A stretch of 20,123 bases of DNA from CAZXPA01 sp964642485 (GCA_964642485.1 CAZXPA010000007.1:1-20123), one strand, 5' to 3'; numbered from the stretch's first letter, positions 1 to 7,330 are shown. The notes: generated from the sequence alone by a model not told the origin. Translations and numbers: made by a program.

Positions 1-528
1 GCGACAATCTTGTTTGTTGGCACCAAACCTTCAGCTAAGGACATTATTAAAAAATATGCTCAAGAGATAGACGTTGCCTTTGTTATCGAACGTTGGTTAG
101 GGGGGACTTTGACTAATTTTTCTACTATTTCAAAGTTGGTTGAAAAGTTAAACAAAATGGCTGAAGAGAAAAAACAGGGGGCTTGGGAAAAGTATTCTAA
201 AAAAGAAAACCTTGAATTAGAAAGAGAATTAAACCGATTAGAAACTATGGTTGGCGGCATTAGATCACTTAAGAAAAAACCAGATATAATTTATTTAGTT
301 GATATTCAAAAGGAAAAAACAGCTATTCGAGAAGCTCGGAGGTGCAAAATCCCAGTTGTCGCCATAGTTGACACTAATGCTAACCCCGAACTAGTTGACT
401 GGCCAATTCCTGCTAATGATGATGCTCTGAAGTCAATTGAATTAATTACTAAGTTGGTTGTTGAGGCAATAAAAGGGGGGCGAAAGAAAATTAAAAGAGA
501 AGAGGTAAAAAGTAAAGATGAAAAATGA
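1..528 (+). CDS. rpsB: 30S ribosomal protein S2, C-terminal part
   Basis: Ribosomal protein S2 of the small subunit, needed for S1 docking and initiation. The frame is open from the first base of the window, so the N-terminal part lies upstream and 175 residues remain. The family signature ERWLGGTLTNF is present, followed by the charged coiled region and the hallmark stretch PVVAIVDTNANPELVDWPIPANDDA near the C-terminus. The tail is short and lysine-rich. Its stop (526-528) overlaps the next gene, tsf, by 11 bases, the classic rpsB-tsf pairing, so the two are almost certainly co-transcribed and translationally coupled. The identification is firm; only the missing start is unknown. Confidence 0.97.
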   Translation, partial: ATILFVGTKPSAKDIIKKYAQEIDVAFVIERWLGGTLTNFSTISKLVEKLNKMAEEKKQGAWEKYSKKENLELERELNRLETMVGGIRSLKKKPDIIYLVDIQKEKTAIREARRCKIPVVAIVDTNANPELVDWPIPANDDALKSIELITKLVVEAIKGGRKKIKREEVKSKDEK

Positions 529-1096
529 AAAAATCAAACAATTACGTCAGAAAACAGGTATAGGAATTATTGAGTGTCAAAAGGCCCTTAAACAAGCTAA
601 AGGAGATTTAGAAAAAGCAGTTGAAATATTAAGAAAAAAAGGACAAAAAATTGTTAAAAATAAACATGGTCGAGCAGTTAATGAAGGAGTTGTTGAAGCG
701 TATATTCATTCTAATCATAAGATTGGTGTTTTGATTGAGTTGGTTTGCGAAACTGATTTTGTGGCTCGGAGCAACGAGTTTAAGCAATTAGCCCATGATT
801 TGGCGATGCAGGTGGCCGCGGTTAACCCCCAGTGGATTAAACCAGAAGATGTTCCTAAAAAAGTTTTAGATAAAGAAAAAGAAATCGCTAAAGAAAATTT
901 GCCCAAAGGCAAGCCATCAAAGGTGGTTGAAAAAATAGTTAATGGGAGGTTACAAAAATTCTATATTGAAAATTGCCTTTTAGAGCAGCCGTTTATTAAG
1001 AACGAAAAAATCATTATTAAACAACTAATTCAAGAAAAGATTGCTAAATCAGGAGAGAATATTCAGGTTAAAAGATTTATTAGGTTTGAACTTTAA
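518..1096 (+). CDS. tsf: Elongation factor Ts (short form)
   Basis: EF-Ts is the nucleotide exchange factor that regenerates EF-Tu-GTP. The N-terminal UBA-like segment (LRQKTGIGIIECQKALKQAKGD, residues about 8-30, and the following helix) and the core motif CETDFVAR (about residue 85) are clear. At 192 residues it is much shorter than the roughly 280-residue E. coli protein: only one core subdomain is kept and the coiled-coil module is missing, as in many reduced bacteria. The start lies inside the end of rpsB; a weak AGAGG about 14 bases upstream is the only SD candidate, so translation is probably coupled. The gene is followed directly by the first copy of the three-hairpin repeat. Confidence 0.96.
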   Translation: MKNEKIKQLRQKTGIGIIECQKALKQAKGDLEKAVEILRKKGQKIVKNKHGRAVNEGVVEAYIHSNHKIGVLIELVCETDFVARSNEFKQLAHDLAMQVAAVNPQWIKPEDVPKKVLDKEKEIAKENLPKGKPSKVVEKIVNGRLQKFYIENCLLEQPFIKNEKIIIKQLIQEKIAKSGENIQVKRFIRFEL

Positions 1097-1106
1097 AGAG
1101 TTTTGC

Positions 1107-1248
1107 CCAAAATTTCAAGGCGAAGCCGCGGTAATTTTGGTAGCAAAACCTTTACCCTCTCCTTTTGCGCGCTTGTGCGAAAAGAAGGGGGTACTCAAAT
1201 TTGTAGCGAAGTTTTCTTCGCTACGCTCTAAAATTTCGACAAATTTGG
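1107..1248 (+). repeat. Three-hairpin repeat, copy 1 (upstream of ricT)
   Basis: Read directly as three consecutive inverted repeats. Hairpin A: CCAAAATT (1107-1114) pairs with AATTTTGG (1133-1140). Hairpin B: 1153-1193, left arm TACCCTCTCCTTTTGCGC, right arm GTGCGAAAAGAAGGGGGTA. Hairpin C: outer arms CAAATTTGT (1196-1204) and ACAAATTTG (1239-1247), with an inner perfect stem GTAGCGAAG (1203-1211) / CTTCGCTAC (1216-1224) closed by TTTT. Hairpin C ends four bases before the ricT ATG at 1252. Copies with the same order and spacing occur at 2081, 7050 and 13267. The function is unknown. Confidence 0.85.
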
Positions 1249-1251
1249 TAT

Positions 1252-2070
1252 ATGATTATATTTTTTGTTCAATTAGCTCCCTGGGACAATCCTTATCAAT
1301 TTACCCAGATGCGCGGCGGTCGATTGATTGACAGAGATCACTTTAAAGTTGGTGATCAAGTTATTATTAAAACTGATTTAGGGACTGATTTAGGTAAAAT
1401 AATTAAAATTGAAGAAAAAACAGAACAAGAAGACCAAAAAGGTGAAAATTTTATTTTAAGAAAAGCCAGTTCTGATGATATAAAAAGGTGGAGGGAGAAG
1501 AATAAAAATAAGGCTGAGGTAATAAAAAAATGTGAGTTTCTGGTCAGAAAAAAAAAGTTGCCGATGAAAATTATCGACGCCCTTTTTGGTTTTGACGGGA
1601 GTAAAATTACTTTTGCTTTTACGGCCCCAAGCAGAATAGATTTTCGTAATTTAGTTAAAGATTTAGTTCAAAAATTTCACAAATCTATTAGAATGCATCA
1701 AGTTGGGGCCAGGCAAGAAACAGGGCTGGCTGGAGATATTGGACCTTGCGGACGTTCGCTCTGTTGCCTCTCTTTTTTAAAGAAACTAGGCCACGTAACA
1801 ACTGAAATGATGTTTGACCAGCAGCTTTCCCAGCGCGGTCCAGAGCGTTTGTCAGGTATTTGCGGCCGGCTTAAATGTTGTTTGGCCTTTGAGAATGAAA
1901 TGTATAAAGAGTTAAAGGAAAAATTACCGGCCCTAGGCACAAAGATTAAAACCAAAAAAGGCACTGGCAAAGTGATTGACTGGCATATTTTAAAACAAAG
2001 CGTGGTTATCGAGATAAAAGAAGACAAAGAAAGAACAAGGATAGAGGTACCAATAAATGAGATTAAATAA
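1252..2070 (+). CDS. ricT: PSP1-domain protein, RicT/YaaT-like
   Basis: RicT (YaaT) family protein of 272 residues. In Bacillus, RicT works with RicA and RicF as an iron-sulfur-containing complex that promotes RNase Y-dependent mRNA processing. The PSP1 domain is recognisable: the run VGARQETGLAGDIGPCGR, two cysteine pairs (CGRSLCC and CGRLKCC, about 30 residues apart), the GPERLSGICG stretch between them, and the LGTKIKTKKGTGKVID segment near the end. The start is ATG 1252, right after repeat copy 1; the N-terminus FVQLAPWD fits the family. No RicA or RicF gene lies in the window, but RNase J does (14098). The family is secure; the role in this organism is inferred. Confidence 0.88.
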   Translation: MIIFFVQLAPWDNPYQFTQMRGGRLIDRDHFKVGDQVIIKTDLGTDLGKIIKIEEKTEQEDQKGENFILRKASSDDIKRWREKNKNKAEVIKKCEFLVRKKKLPMKIIDALFGFDGSKITFAFTAPSRIDFRNLVKDLVQKFHKSIRMHQVGARQETGLAGDIGPCGRSLCCLSFLKKLGHVTTEMMFDQQLSQRGPERLSGICGRLKCCLAFENEMYKELKEKLPALGTKIKTKKGTGKVIDWHILKQSVVIEIKEDKERTRIEVPINEIK

Positions 2071-2080
2071 AGGGCTTTGT

Positions 2081-2234
2081 CCGAATTTTGGGGTCCTGAG
2101 TTTATCGAAGGGCGAACAAAATTTGGTAACAAAACCTTTACCCCCTCCTTTTCGCGCAAACGCGCAAAAGAAGGAGGTACTCAAATTTATAGTAAAATTT
2201 TATTCATTATCATTCTAAAATTTTAATAAATTTG
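2081..2234 (+). repeat. Three-hairpin repeat, copy 2 (upstream of the PfpI-like lipoprotein)
   Basis: Same architecture as copy 1. Hairpin A: CCGAATTTT (2081-2089) / AAAATTTGG (2118-2126); its loop contains TGAGTTTATCGAAGGGC, resembling a separate widespread short repeat (TGAGCTTGTCGAAGG type). Hairpin B: 2139-2179, whose right arm contains the exact SD string AAGGAGGT. Hairpin C: outer arms CAAATTTAT (2182-2190) / ATAAATTTG (2226-2234), inner TAAAATTTTA (2193-2202) / TAAAATTTTA (2216-2225). It ends two bases before the ATG at 2237. Confidence 0.85.
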
Positions 2235-2236
2235 GT

Positions 2237-2872
2237 ATGAAGTTTAGGTCTATTAATTTGTTAATTATTTTCTTGGTGGCAATTAGTTTATCTGGTTGTC
2301 TTAAAACCCAAGAACAAGAAGAAATTATGCCGGCTGAGTTTTTACCAAGTAAAAAAGCAGTTTTAGTTATTGCTTATCAGGGTTTTCAAGATTTTGAGTA
2401 TTCTGAAACCAGAAGAGTCCTAGAAAAAGCGGGAATTGAAATTTTAATTGCTAGTTCAGCAAAGGGTTCAGCTCAGGGCAAATTAGGGCAGAGCATTACA
2501 GTTGATAAAACCATTGATGAAGTTAAGGTCGAGGATTTGGACGCCTTAGTTTTTATTGGCGGCCCAGGGGCTTTAGCATATGTAGATGATGCGTCAGCTC
2601 ACCAGCTGGCCCGGTCAGCAGTAGCTGAGGGCAAGGTTTTGGCTGCGATTTGTATTGCCCCAGAGATTTTAGCCAAAGCCGGGGTTTTAAAAGGAAAACA
2701 GGCCACGGTTTGGTCAAGTCCGGTTGACCAATCGCCACTCAAGGTTTTAGAGGACGGGGGAGCAGAATATCTGGATCAGGCAGTGATTGTTGATGAAAAA
2801 ATAATTACCGGCAATGGTCCATCAGCTGCTTCAGAATTTGGCCAGAAAATTGTTGAGGCTTTAGGTGAATAG
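2237..2872 (+). CDS. DJ-1/PfpI-family protein with lipoprotein signal
   Basis: A 211-residue DJ-1/PfpI (class I glutamine amidotransferase-like) protein. Residues 1-21 form a lipoprotein signal: a basic start, a hydrophobic stretch, then the lipobox LSGC with Cys21 as the predicted lipidation site. The fold follows: KAVLVIAYQGFQDFEY (candidate acidic partner Glu54), the FIGGPGA loop near residue 108, and the nucleophile elbow AAICIAPEIL with Cys139. The residue after that cysteine is Ile140, where many PfpI proteases have His. Some bacterial and archaeal relatives share this ICIAP form. The activity (protease, glyoxalase/deglycase or chaperone-like) cannot be decided. The start lies just after repeat copy 2. 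Predicted location is the outer face of the membrane. Confidence 0.87.
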   Translation: MKFRSINLLIIFLVAISLSGCLKTQEQEEIMPAEFLPSKKAVLVIAYQGFQDFEYSETRRVLEKAGIEILIASSAKGSAQGKLGQSITVDKTIDEVKVEDLDALVFIGGPGALAYVDDASAHQLARSAVAEGKVLAAICIAPEILAKAGVLKGKQATVWSSPVDQSPLKVLEDGGAEYLDQAVIVDEKIITGNGPSAASEFGQKIVEALGE

Positions 2873-2970
2873 ATATATTATATACTGCTTAGGATTCGGT
2901 GCAGTTGTCAGAAAAGACGCGGCAAGCTGCCCCGGCATCTTTATAATTAAAATGTTAAAATGATTTTATT

Positions 2971-4032
2971 ATGACTAAGATTGCCATTAATGGCTTTGGC
3001 AGAATTGGCCGCCCAAGTTTTAGGGTTGCCCTTGATTCTCATGAATTAGAAGTTGTAGCTATTAATGATTTGACTGAAACTAAAAGTTTAGCCCACCTTT
3101 TACAATATGATTCAGTTTATGGCAAGTTTGATCGGGTTGTGAGTTATGATCAAAAAAATATTATTGTTGATGACAAGAAGTTTCCTGTTTTTGCTGAAAA
3201 AGATCCAGCTAATTTGCCCTGGGGGAAATTAAATGTTGATATTGTTTTGGAATGTACCGGGCATTTTACTTCTCGGCAAGGAGCTGAAAAACATTTAAAA
3301 GCCGGGGCCAAAAGAGTAATTATATCTGCTAATCCTAAAGATTCTGATATCCCGACTTTTATTAACGGGGTTAATCAAGAAAAATTTGATCCCAAGAAAG
3401 ATTTAATCATCTCTAATGGTTCTTGTACCACTAATTGCTTACTCCCCTTGATTAAAGTTTTAAACGATACTTTTGGCATTAATCAGGGTTTTATGACCAC
3501 TGTCCATGCCTATACCAATGACCAAAAATTGCTTGATCTACTTCATCAAGATTTACGTCGAGCTCGAGGAGCCGCCCAGAATCTAATTCCTACCACCACC
3601 GGGGCAATTAAATCAGTGATGACAATCATCCCTGAATTAAAAGGAAAATTTGATGGCTTGGCTGTCCGTGTTCCGGTGCCAGTAGGATCTTTAATTGACC
3701 TTGTTTGTTCAGTTAATAAATCAACTACAGTTGAGGAAGTTAATAATAAGTTTAAAGAACTGGCCAAAGGAGAATTAAAAGAGGTTTTGGGAGTAACTGA
3801 AGAGCCCTTGGTTTCCTCTGATTTCATTGGTGATCCTCATTCAGCAATTGTTGATTTAACCCTAACTAAGGTTAACCCTATTAAATCCCGCAAGGCGGGA
3901 ATTTCGCCAGGGGCGAAATTATTTAACAGGGCTAAAGGCAACTTGATTAAAATGTTTGCCTGGTATGACAATGAATATGGCTATGCCTGTCGCTATATTG
4001 CCATGGCTGAATATATAGGGGGAAAGACTTAG
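2971..4032 (+). CDS. gapA: Glyceraldehyde-3-phosphate dehydrogenase, type I
   Basis: Phosphorylating GAPDH of glycolysis: converts glyceraldehyde 3-phosphate, NAD(P)+ and phosphate to 1,3-bisphosphoglycerate. The N-terminal Rossmann motif INGFGRIGR (residues 6-14), the active site SNGSCTTNC with catalytic Cys152, the base His179 in MTTVHAYTNDQ, and the C-terminal AWYDNEYGY are all present. It has 353 residues against the usual 330-335. The excess is explained by a 20-codon palindromic insert (residues 302-321, 3874-3933) between the strand SAIVDLTLTKV and the strand GNLIKMFAWYDNE; both flanks align with normal GAPDH without it. No SD is visible; the start context is tttattATG. argS starts one base after the stop, so the two probably form one transcript. 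Confidence 0.97.
   Translation: MTKIAINGFGRIGRPSFRVALDSHELEVVAINDLTETKSLAHLLQYDSVYGKFDRVVSYDQKNIIVDDKKFPVFAEKDPANLPWGKLNVDIVLECTGHFTSRQGAEKHLKAGAKRVIISANPKDSDIPTFINGVNQEKFDPKKDLIISNGSCTTNCLLPLIKVLNDTFGINQGFMTTVHAYTNDQKLLDLLHQDLRRARGAAQNLIPTTTGAIKSVMTIIPELKGKFDGLAVRVPVPVGSLIDLVCSVNKSTTVEEVNNKFKELAKGELKEVLGVTEEPLVSSDFIGDPHSAIVDLTLTKVNPIKSRKAGISPGAKLFNRAKGNLIKMFAWYDNEYGYACRYIAMAEYIGGKT
3874..3933 (+). repeat. In-frame palindromic element inside gapA (60 bp)
   Basis: A cloverleaf-like set of inverted repeats exactly 60 bases long. Outer arms AACCCTATTAAAT (3874-3886) / ATTTAACAGGGCT (3921-3933) match at 11 of 13 positions. Between them are TCCCGC (3886-3891) / GCGGGA (3895-3900) with a 3-base loop, and AATTTCGCC (3900-3908) / GGCGAAATT (3912-3920) with a 3-base loop. 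It encodes residues 302-321, which have no counterpart in ordinary GAPDH. The frame is preserved. Confidence 0.8.
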
Positions 4033-4033
4033 A

Positions 4034-5827
4034 ATGATGACAAGTGTTGAGATAAAAGAAAATATTATTAGTTTGTTAAAAAAGGCCTTACCAGATTTAC
4101 CTTCTGATTTTGATTTTGAAATCGAGCCCCCGCCTCAGCCAGAGATGGGGGATCTAAGTTTTGCTTGTTTTAAAGCAGCCAAGGCCTTAGGCCAGACCCC
4201 AGAAAAAGTTTCAAAGAATTCATCTGATTTACTTGGCGCTAAAATTCCTTTAATTGATCCGGTTGATAAAGTAAAAGCGCTTGGCCCTTATCTTAATTTC
4301 TTTTTAGACAAAAGAATCTGGTTTGAGGCAGTTTGTCAAGAGATTTTAAAGAAAAAAGAGAAGTTTGGTGATTCAGATACTGGCAAAGGAAAAAAGATTT
4401 TGATTGAATATTCAGCTCCTAATACAAACAAGCCCCAACATTTAGGTCATCTTAGAAACAATTTCTTAGGTTGGACTTTAACAAATCTGTTTTCAACTGT
4501 TGGGTCTAAAGTTATTAAAGTTAATTTAGTCAATGATCGAGGAGTCCATATTTGTAAGTCAATGCTGGCTTATCAGAAATGGGGGGAGGGGAGAACCCCG
4601 GAATCAGAAAAAGTAAAAGGTGATCATTTTGTCGGTCAGTATTATGTTTTATTTGAGGAAAGGGCAAAGGAATCGCCTGAACTTTTAGAAGAGGTTCAAA
4701 AAATGTTAGAGCAGTGGGAGCAAGGAGATTCAGAAGTTTTGTCTTTGTGGCAGCAGATGAACAAATGGGCAGTTGATGGTCTTAAGCAGACTTATAAGAA
4801 AATAGGAGTTGATTTTGATCACTGGTATTTTGAAAGCGATATCTATAATTCGGGGAAAAAGATAATTCTTAAGGCTCTTAAAAAGGGCTTGTGTTACCAG
4901 AGAGAAGATAAGGCGATTGAAATTGATTTAACTCGGGATGGTCTGGGCAAGAAAGTTTTAGTCAGACCTAATGGTACGAGTGTCTATATCACTCAGGATG
5001 TTGGTTTAGCTAAATTAAAACATGATCAGTTTGAGCCAGATAAGTCAATTTATGTAGTTGCTTCAGAACAAAATTATCATTTTCAGGTTTTGTTTAGAGT
5101 TTTAGAAATTTTTGGTTTTAACTGGGTAAAAGACTGTCATCATCTTTCTTATGGCCTGGTCTTTTTGCCTAAAGGAAAAATGAAATCGCGAGAAGGCGAA
5201 ACAGCAGATGCTGATGATATTATTGCTGAAATGGAACAATTAGCTAAAAGTGAAATATTAAATCGTAATCCTAATCTTAGTCCAACTGAAGTCTCTCGCC
5301 GGGCGGAAATCATTGCCCTAGCAGCTTTAAAATTTTATCTTCTTAAATTTACTCCGAGTCAGGATGTTCATTTTGATCCCCAGGCTTCGATTTCATTTGA
5401 AGGAAACAATGGACCTTACCTTCAATACACTTATGCCAGAATCCAAAGCATTTTTAAAAAGTCTAAAGTTGACCCCGCACCTTTCAGCGATAAAAATGCT
5501 TGTCGCATTTTTGAAAAAAATGCATCGCTGAATAGGTGCGGGGTTGATTATTCAGTTTTAGACAATGACGAGGAAATAGCTCTACTTAAATTATTATTTG
5601 TTTTCCCAGATATTCTGGAACAATCAGTTACCTGTTACAACCCATGTTATTTGGCTCATCATCTTTTAAAATTAGGGCAAAAGTTTAATGAATTTTATCA
5701 TCAACATCCAGTTTTAAAAGCTAAACCAAAATTAAGAGAGGCTCGTTTAATTTTAATTCAGACCGTGGCTTGTGTAATCAAGAAAGGTTTAAGCTTACTT
5801 GGGATTGATGTACTGGAAGAGATGTGA
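4034..5827 (+). CDS. argS: Arginyl-tRNA synthetase
   Basis: Charges tRNA-Arg with arginine (class I aminoacyl-tRNA synthetase, cytoplasmic). In order: the N-terminal Add-1 tRNA-binding domain (about 1-115, with PPPQPEMGDLSFACF), the catalytic Rossmann core with the HIGH motif as HLGH (136-139) preceded by YSAPNTNKPQ, the KMSKS-equivalent KMKSR (382-386), and an all-helical DALR anticodon-binding domain ending at 597. The first start, ATG 4034, is one base after the gapA stop; a second ATG follows immediately. Residues 480-505 are encoded by a palindromic insert (5472-5544), placed between the helix YLQYTYARIQSIF and the anticodon-binding domain. The gene end runs into the leader of the UMP kinase gene. 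Confidence 0.97.
   Translation: MMTSVEIKENIISLLKKALPDLPSDFDFEIEPPPQPEMGDLSFACFKAAKALGQTPEKVSKNSSDLLGAKIPLIDPVDKVKALGPYLNFFLDKRIWFEAVCQEILKKKEKFGDSDTGKGKKILIEYSAPNTNKPQHLGHLRNNFLGWTLTNLFSTVGSKVIKVNLVNDRGVHICKSMLAYQKWGEGRTPESEKVKGDHFVGQYYVLFEERAKESPELLEEVQKMLEQWEQGDSEVLSLWQQMNKWAVDGLKQTYKKIGVDFDHWYFESDIYNSGKKIILKALKKGLCYQREDKAIEIDLTRDGLGKKVLVRPNGTSVYITQDVGLAKLKHDQFEPDKSIYVVASEQNYHFQVLFRVLEIFGFNWVKDCHHLSYGLVFLPKGKMKSREGETADADDIIAEMEQLAKSEILNRNPNLSPTEVSRRAEIIALAALKFYLLKFTPSQDVHFDPQASISFEGNNGPYLQYTYARIQSIFKKSKVDPAPFSDKNACRIFEKNASLNRCGVDYSVLDNDEEIALLKLLFVFPDILEQSVTCYNPCYLAHHLLKLGQKFNEFYHQHPVLKAKPKLREARLILIQTVACVIKKGLSLLGIDVLEEM
5472..5544 (+). repeat. In-frame palindromic element inside argS
   Basis: Outer arms ACCCCGCACCT (5472-5482) / AGGTGCGGGGT (5534-5544), perfect over 11 bp. 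Second stem TTCAGCGAT (5483-5491) / ATCGCTGAA (5524-5532), with one bulged base at 5533. Inner hairpin AAAAATGC (5492-5499) / GCATTTTT (5505-5512). The tsaB element (10899-10963) has the same plan: 11 bp, 9 bp, one bulged base on the right side, and a GCATTTTT/AAAAATGC core. A fragment similar to the left arm (19 of 22 bases) sits between genes at 11756-11777. It is translated as part of ArgS, about 25 residues. Confidence 0.82.
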
Positions 5828-5839
5828 CGATATAGATAA

Positions 5840-5864
5840 TTCTAAAATTTTAAAATTTATGGCA
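5840..5864 (+). repeat. Fragment of the three-hairpin repeat at the UMP kinase start
   Basis: The 25 bases here match 13385-13409 (right end of repeat copy 4, at the acylphosphatase start) at 24 of 25 positions, including the TCTAAAATTTT core and the ATG. Only the right half of hairpin C remains; hairpins A and B are absent because the argS coding sequence lies immediately upstream. Confidence 0.6.
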
Positions 5865-6548
5865 AAACAAAAAACGCTTATTCTTTCTTTAGGGGGCTCT
5901 TTAATTGTCCCTAAAGGAGAAATTAATGTTCCTTTTCTTAAAAAGTTTAGAACTTTAATTTTAAAACTCTTAAAGCAGGACTACAAAATGATTATTATTA
6001 CTGGTGGGGGAGGAACGAACCGTCGATATAACAAGGGAGCAAAAAAGATTGCCAGGGTTAAAAATATAGATTTAGATTGGTTGGGAATTTCTATAACCAA
6101 AATAAATGCTGAATTAGTTAGGACAATCTTTTCTAAATATGCTTATCCTAAAGTTGTTGTTAACCCAAACACAAAGATTAGAACAAATAAGAAATTAATT
6201 ATAGCCTGTGGCTGGAAACCTGGTTGTTCATCTGATAAAGCTGCAGTTTTATGGGCCAGGAATTTAAAAGCCAGGACCATTGTTAATTTGAGTGATATTG
6301 ATTATGCTTACGACAAAGACCCAGACAAATATCCAGATGCTAAAATATTAAAGCAAGTTAGCTGGAAAGATTTTTTAAAGATCGTTGGTACTAAATGGTC
6401 TCCAAGGATATCAGCTCCTTTTGGACCTCCAGCCAGTAAATTAGCTCAAAAACTTAAACTAAGGGTTATTGTTCTTAATGGTAAAAAATTAAAAAATTTA
6501 GAAAATTGTTTAAAAGGAAAAAAATTTAAAGGAACTGTTATCGGTTAA
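5859..6548 (+). CDS. pyrH: UMP kinase, archaeal-type amino acid kinase family
   Basis: Amino-acid-kinase-fold protein of 229 residues that most resembles archaeal UMP kinases, which phosphorylate UMP to UDP in pyrimidine nucleotide synthesis. Visible features: the N-terminal phosphate loop LILSLGGSL, the second glycine loop IITGGGGTNRRY, the GISITKINAELVR helix, CGWKPGCSSDKAA (matching the archaeal GGTHPGHTTDAVAA segment), NLSDIDYAYDKDPDKYPDAK (nucleotide-binding VDGVYTADPK-like), and a closing region GPPASKLAQKLKLRVIVLNG. The start chosen is ATG 5859 (MAKQKT); upstream in-frame codons lie within argS. Ordinary bacterial PyrH differs in length and in several of these motifs. Other AAK enzymes (aspartate or isopentenyl-phosphate kinase) fit less well. 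Confidence 0.82.
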   Translation: MAKQKTLILSLGGSLIVPKGEINVPFLKKFRTLILKLLKQDYKMIIITGGGGTNRRYNKGAKKIARVKNIDLDWLGISITKINAELVRTIFSKYAYPKVVVNPNTKIRTNKKLIIACGWKPGCSSDKAAVLWARNLKARTIVNLSDIDYAYDKDPDKYPDAKILKQVSWKDFLKIVGTKWSPRISAPFGPPASKLAQKLKLRVIVLNGKKLKNLENCLKGKKFKGTVIG

Positions 6549-6559
6549 TCAATAAAATT

Positions 6560-6970
6560 ATGTCAAAGTATTCATTAATTAGAACAATTTATCTTTATTT
6601 ATTTGCCTTACTTGGTTTAGTGCTTTTAACCATTAGTGGGATTCGCTTTTTAGATATGGGCTTAAAAGCCTTTATCTTTACTCAAGCTGAACAACAACAG
6701 AAAATAGATTATGCTCGGCCGATTATGCCTTATTCTGTTGAAAAACTACAGAGTTTAGAATCTGGAGAGCAGGGCTTAACTGATGAGGAAAAAGCTCAAA
6801 TCAGGCAAATGATTCAGTCTTATCAAGAATGGCAAGAACAAAGAGAAAAAGTTGATCCAATTACTGCTCGGAGACATCGCGATGCTTCTTCAAGTTTGGC
6901 CATGATTTTAATCGGCCTGCCATTGTATCTTTATCATTGGGGGGTGATAAAAAGAGAAACAAAAGGGTAA
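6560..6970 (+). CDS. Small two-span membrane protein of unknown function
   Basis: I do not recognise a family. The 136-residue product has one hydrophobic segment near the N-terminus (about 9-28, IYLYLFALLGLVLLTISGI) and one near the C-terminus (about 112-128, SLAMILIGLPLYLYHWGVI). Between them is a soluble, Gln/Glu-rich helical stretch of roughly 80 residues (for example EEKAQIRQMIQSYQEWQEQREK). The short tail after the second span is basic (KRETKG), so both ends may face the cytoplasm with the helical part outside; this topology is inferred. It begins 11 bases after the UMP kinase stop and probably shares its transcript. The start context is aaaattATG without an SD. Confidence 0.7.
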   Translation: MSKYSLIRTIYLYLFALLGLVLLTISGIRFLDMGLKAFIFTQAEQQQKIDYARPIMPYSVEKLQSLESGEQGLTDEEKAQIRQMIQSYQEWQEQREKVDPITARRHRDASSSLAMILIGLPLYLYHWGVIKRETKG

Positions 6971-6991
6971 ATAAAGGTGTGGATAAATAAA

Positions 6992-7020
6992 TTGACAAAT
7001 TATATTCTTTGTAATATAAT
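6992..7020 (+). promoter_or_regulatory. Consensus sigma-70 type promoter for rplJ-rplL
   Basis: TTGACA at 6992-6997 and TATAAT at 7015-7020 are separated by exactly 17 bases, a perfect housekeeping promoter. Transcription should start near 7027, giving a leader of about 337 bases before the rplJ ATG. This is the strongest promoter in the window, as expected for ribosomal protein genes. Confidence 0.9.
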
Positions 7021-7049
7021 TAAACTAGTGTCACAGACAGTAGGTGTAC

Positions 7050-7221
7050 CTATTTCATCCGAAGCGCAGGGGGCCTTGCCTGCCCGCTAGGCAGGGAAGC
7101 GACCGAGCTAGGTAATGAAATAGAGTATCCCCTCCTTTTGCGCAAGCGCGAAAAGAAGGGGGTTCTCGAAACTCTTACAAAATTTTGTTCGTTTGATAAC
7201 TCCAAAATTTTGAGAGTTTCG
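7050..7221 (+). repeat. Three-hairpin repeat, copy 3 (inside the rplJ leader)
   Basis: Hairpin A: CTATTTCAT (7050-7058) / ATGAAATAG (7115-7123), with an expanded loop holding a GCCTGCCCGCTAGGCAGG palindrome (near 7077-7094). Hairpin B: about 7126-7164, with CCCCTCCTTTTGCGC, AAGC, then GCGAAAAGAAGGGGG. Hairpin C: outer CGAAACTC (7167-7174) / GAGTTTCG (7214-7221), inner CAAAATTTTG (7178-7187) / CAAAATTTTG (7203-7212). Unlike the other copies it is not next to a start codon; it lies within the stem of the L10-type leader. Confidence 0.85.
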
Positions 7222-7330
7222 GAACTTAATTTTCCACTTTCGTCAAGGTCGCCGACGCTCCAGAGCTACGGCGACGGGGCGCTACGGTGGACAAGCCTGC
7301 TCAGACATTAAATTATTTATTAATTGTTTT

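Noticed and set aside
1041..1331. Open frame across the end of tsf and repeat copy 1
   Set aside because: It reads through the hairpins in a different frame from tsf and ricT and matches no family.
1698..2184. Minus-strand open frames opposite ricT and the following gap
   Set aside because: They overlap a clearly coding plus-strand gene and the repeat; the segment reading SPFDKLRT is translation of a known-type short repeat, not a protein domain.
2873..2970. tRNA or small RNA in the gap before gapA
   Set aside because: Only short pairings such as GGCA/TGCC are present and no cloverleaf or T-loop motif; a lone TATAAT at 2942-2947 lacks a -35 at suitable distance.
3874..3933. Assembly error as the reason for the gapA insert
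   Set aside because: An exact 20-codon palindrome with preserved frame, and similar inserts in three other genes, argue for real sequence; raw reads would settle it.
5799..5858. N-terminal extension of the UMP kinase
   Set aside because: It lies within argS and the repeat fragment; the kinase fold starts at MAKQKTLILSLGGS.
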